Source: Agarilytica sp045430285 (lineage in GTDB: Bacteria > Pseudomonadota > Gammaproteobacteria > Pseudomonadales > Cellvibrionaceae). Taken from it: 64,000 nucleotides of DNA. Positions within the stretch are counted from its first letter, which is position 1; the number at the start of each line of letters is the position of its first letter. The stretch is taken from positions 62,001 through 126,000 of the forward strand of contig JAILXV010000002.1 in NCBI GenBank assembly GCA_045430285.1. The letters run 5' to 3'. The notes below the pieces were generated by a model. It did not search any database. It had not been told where the DNA came from and saw nothing but the letters and a program-made list of their open reading frames with translations. Both the position numbers and the translations under genes were made by a program. Of this stretch, positions 62,645 through 64,000 are shown piece after piece.

Positions 62645-64000
62645 TTGTCCCAACAACAACAGCAGAGCAGCACAGTAAGCCCCGAACAGGCCTACGCTGC
62701 TCCCACAGATCTACAGGGCCATCGAGATGAGGCCTTTGATACCAATGGCCAAATAAAGCCTCATTGGCGCTATCTTCTGGACAGCCTGCAATCGATTGGT
62801 GAACAAGCACTTACAGACCGCCAAGCCAAAGCACTGCGTATACTGCGAGACGACGGCGCCACATATAACATCTACAGCGACGACCCGACACCTAGCCGCA
62901 CCTGGGGGCTCGACCTTGTTCCCTCTCTCATCGACAGCGAAGAATGGGGCACCATTGAAGCAGGGCTATTGGAACGCTCCGAACTGTTTGATCTTTTACT
63001 GAAAGATATTTACGGACCACGGACACTCATTCGCACGGGCGTTATACCCCCAGAAGCCTTGTTTTGTCATGGCGGTTTTTTGCGCGCGTGCTCAGGCATT
63101 GAAATGCCAGGCGAACATGGGCTGATTTTGCACGCGGTTGATCTTATGCGCGATCAAAATGGCGATATGTGCGTACTGACCGACCGAACGCAAAGCCCAA
63201 GCGGTGCCGGATACGCATTAGAAAATCGCACCGTCATGTCGCGTATATTTCCGAGCTTATACAGAGATAGCCATGTCCACAGACTTGCAACGTTTTTTCA
63301 ACGACTGCGCAACAAGCTCACCTCCTTGGCGACAGATCAAGACCAACCCCGTGTTGTTGTCCTAACACCAGGCGCGCACAACGAGTCATATTTCGAACAC
63401 GCCTATATTTCCAACTACCTCGGGTTGCACTTAGTGCAAAGTGGCGACCTTGTCGTACGCAATGGCTACGTGTGGATGAAGTCTTTGGACGGCCTCAGCC
63501 GTGTCGATGTCATTTTACGCCGCGTGGACGATTGGTATTGCGATCCAGTGGAGCTGCGCAGCGACTCAGTATTGGGCGTGGCCAACTTGTTGGAAGTGGT
63601 ACGCGCCGGACGCGTCGTCATTGCCAACCCGCTGGGTTCCGGCGTATTAGAGAACCCTGTATTTTTACGCTATTTACCCGATATCGCAAAAGCCTTATTA
63701 GGTCGTGAGCTGCGACTCAAGTCCGTCGCCACCCATTGGTGCGGCGAGAAAAAAGATCTCGACTACGTCATGGAAAAATTCGACACATTGGTCATCAAAC
63801 CCACGTACCGAGGCAGCGGCATGCGCAGCGTGCTCGGTAGTCAGCTAAGTGATGAACAGAAACAAACATTAATCAGCGCAATAAAAAAACAACCTCACAA
63901 TTACGTCGCTCAAGCACAAACCAATGCCGGTAACCTGCCCACATTAATCGATGGAAAATTGCAGCCTCGCCCCGCCATCTTGCGCACTTTTTCACTGGCT
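62645..64000 (+). CDS. Second circularly permuted ATP-grasp protein (partial, C-terminus beyond window)
   Basis: 452 aa visible. It starts at TTG 62645 with AGGA 7 nt upstream; a TAA lies 16 codons upstream in the same frame. The body reads DUF404/DUF407-like: LTDRTQSPSGAGYALENR, VVVLTPGAHNESYFEHAYIS, VDVILRRVDDWYCDP and VIKPTYRGSGMRSVLGS parallel the first ATP-grasp gene. The related long proteins continue into a fused alpha-E domain, so the missing part probably contains one (inference). It is the fourth gene of the cluster. Confidence 0.88.
   Translation, partial: MSQQQQQSSTVSPEQAYAAPTDLQGHRDEAFDTNGQIKPHWRYLLDSLQSIGEQALTDRQAKALRILRDDGATYNIYSDDPTPSRTWGLDLVPSLIDSEEWGTIEAGLLERSELFDLLLKDIYGPRTLIRTGVIPPEALFCHGGFLRACSGIEMPGEHGLILHAVDLMRDQNGDMCVLTDRTQSPSGAGYALENRTVMSRIFPSLYRDSHVHRLATFFQRLRNKLTSLATDQDQPRVVVLTPGAHNESYFEHAYISNYLGLHLVQSGDLVVRNGYVWMKSLDGLSRVDVILRRVDDWYCDPVELRSDSVLGVANLLEVVRAGRVVIANPLGSGVLENPVFLRYLPDIAKALLGRELRLKSVATHWCGEKKDLDYVMEKFDTLVIKPTYRGSGMRSVLGSQLSDEQKQTLISAIKKQPHNYVAQAQTNAGNLPTLIDGKLQPRPAILRTFSLA

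Overview
The window is a 64-kb chromosomal segment of a Gram-negative gammaproteobacterium. Gene content and order (rng-maf-mreDCB, gatCAB, moeB-prmC-prfA-hemA facing TPR-lolB-ispE-tRNA-prs-rplY-pth-ychF, and miaB-ybeZ-ybeY-corC-lnt) follow a pattern I know from Pseudomonas. The AbgT transporter, the TonB-dependent receptor and the general protein flavour suggest a marine relative such as the Cellvibrionales (inference, no search was possible). Almost everything is densely packed core-genome coding sequence. There is no rRNA operon, CRISPR array, complete insertion sequence or prophage.

Layout. 1-4.5 kb (minus): cell-shape operon mreB-mreC-mreD-maf-rng, with rng running off the left edge. 4.9-9.3 kb (plus): gatC-gatA-gatB, a small conserved protein and cysZ. 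9.4-12 kb (minus): a double-receiver/degenerate-GGDEF regulator and the RNA helicase gene rhlB. 12.2-15.9 kb (plus): a nucleotide-sugar epimerase and a TonB-dependent receptor, closed by a bidirectional terminator. 15.9-20 kb (minus): moeB, prmC, prfA, hemA. 20.2-27.3 kb (plus): TPR lipoprotein, lolB, ispE, tRNA-Gln (overlapping the ispE stop), prs, rplY, pth, ychF, tRNA-Met. 27.4-29.8 kb (minus): HD-GYP protein, gmhA-like isomerase, chorismate-lyase-like protein. 30-31.9 kb (plus): class Ic aspartate aminotransferase and a small DUF6316-like protein. 31.9-37.3 kb (minus): a five-gene operon coding for a LolA-like periplasmic protein, two FtsX/LolC-type permeases, a LolD-type ATPase and an outer-membrane beta-barrel. 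37.5-39.6 kb (minus): cupin, DUF3144, esterase and DUF1820 genes. 39.8-46.4 kb (plus): miaB, ybeZ, ybeY, corC, lnt and a DUF6279-like lipoprotein. 46.7-54.6 kb: the least conserved stretch, with uncharacterised genes, an AbgT transporter, a T4-lysozyme-like protein paired with a lipoprotein, and yaiI. 54.7-56.6 kb: deaD behind a striking twin palindrome. 56.8-64 kb (plus): a circularly permuted ATP-grasp / alpha-E / transglutaminase cluster cut by the right edge.

The most interesting items are: (a) the ATP-grasp/alpha-E/transglutaminase cluster, a predicted peptide- or amide-bond-forming system whose product is unknown; (b) the self-contained LolA-like / LolCDE-like / beta-barrel operon, which encodes parts for every envelope layer and could be a dedicated envelope export route; (c) the leaderless GH24 muramidase followed by a lipoprotein, which looks like an effector-immunity pair; and (d) two 10-bp palindromes exactly 20 bp apart in front of deaD, plus an 18-bp perfect palindrome in front of lnt. 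All functional statements rest on reading the translated sequence and remembered family signatures.
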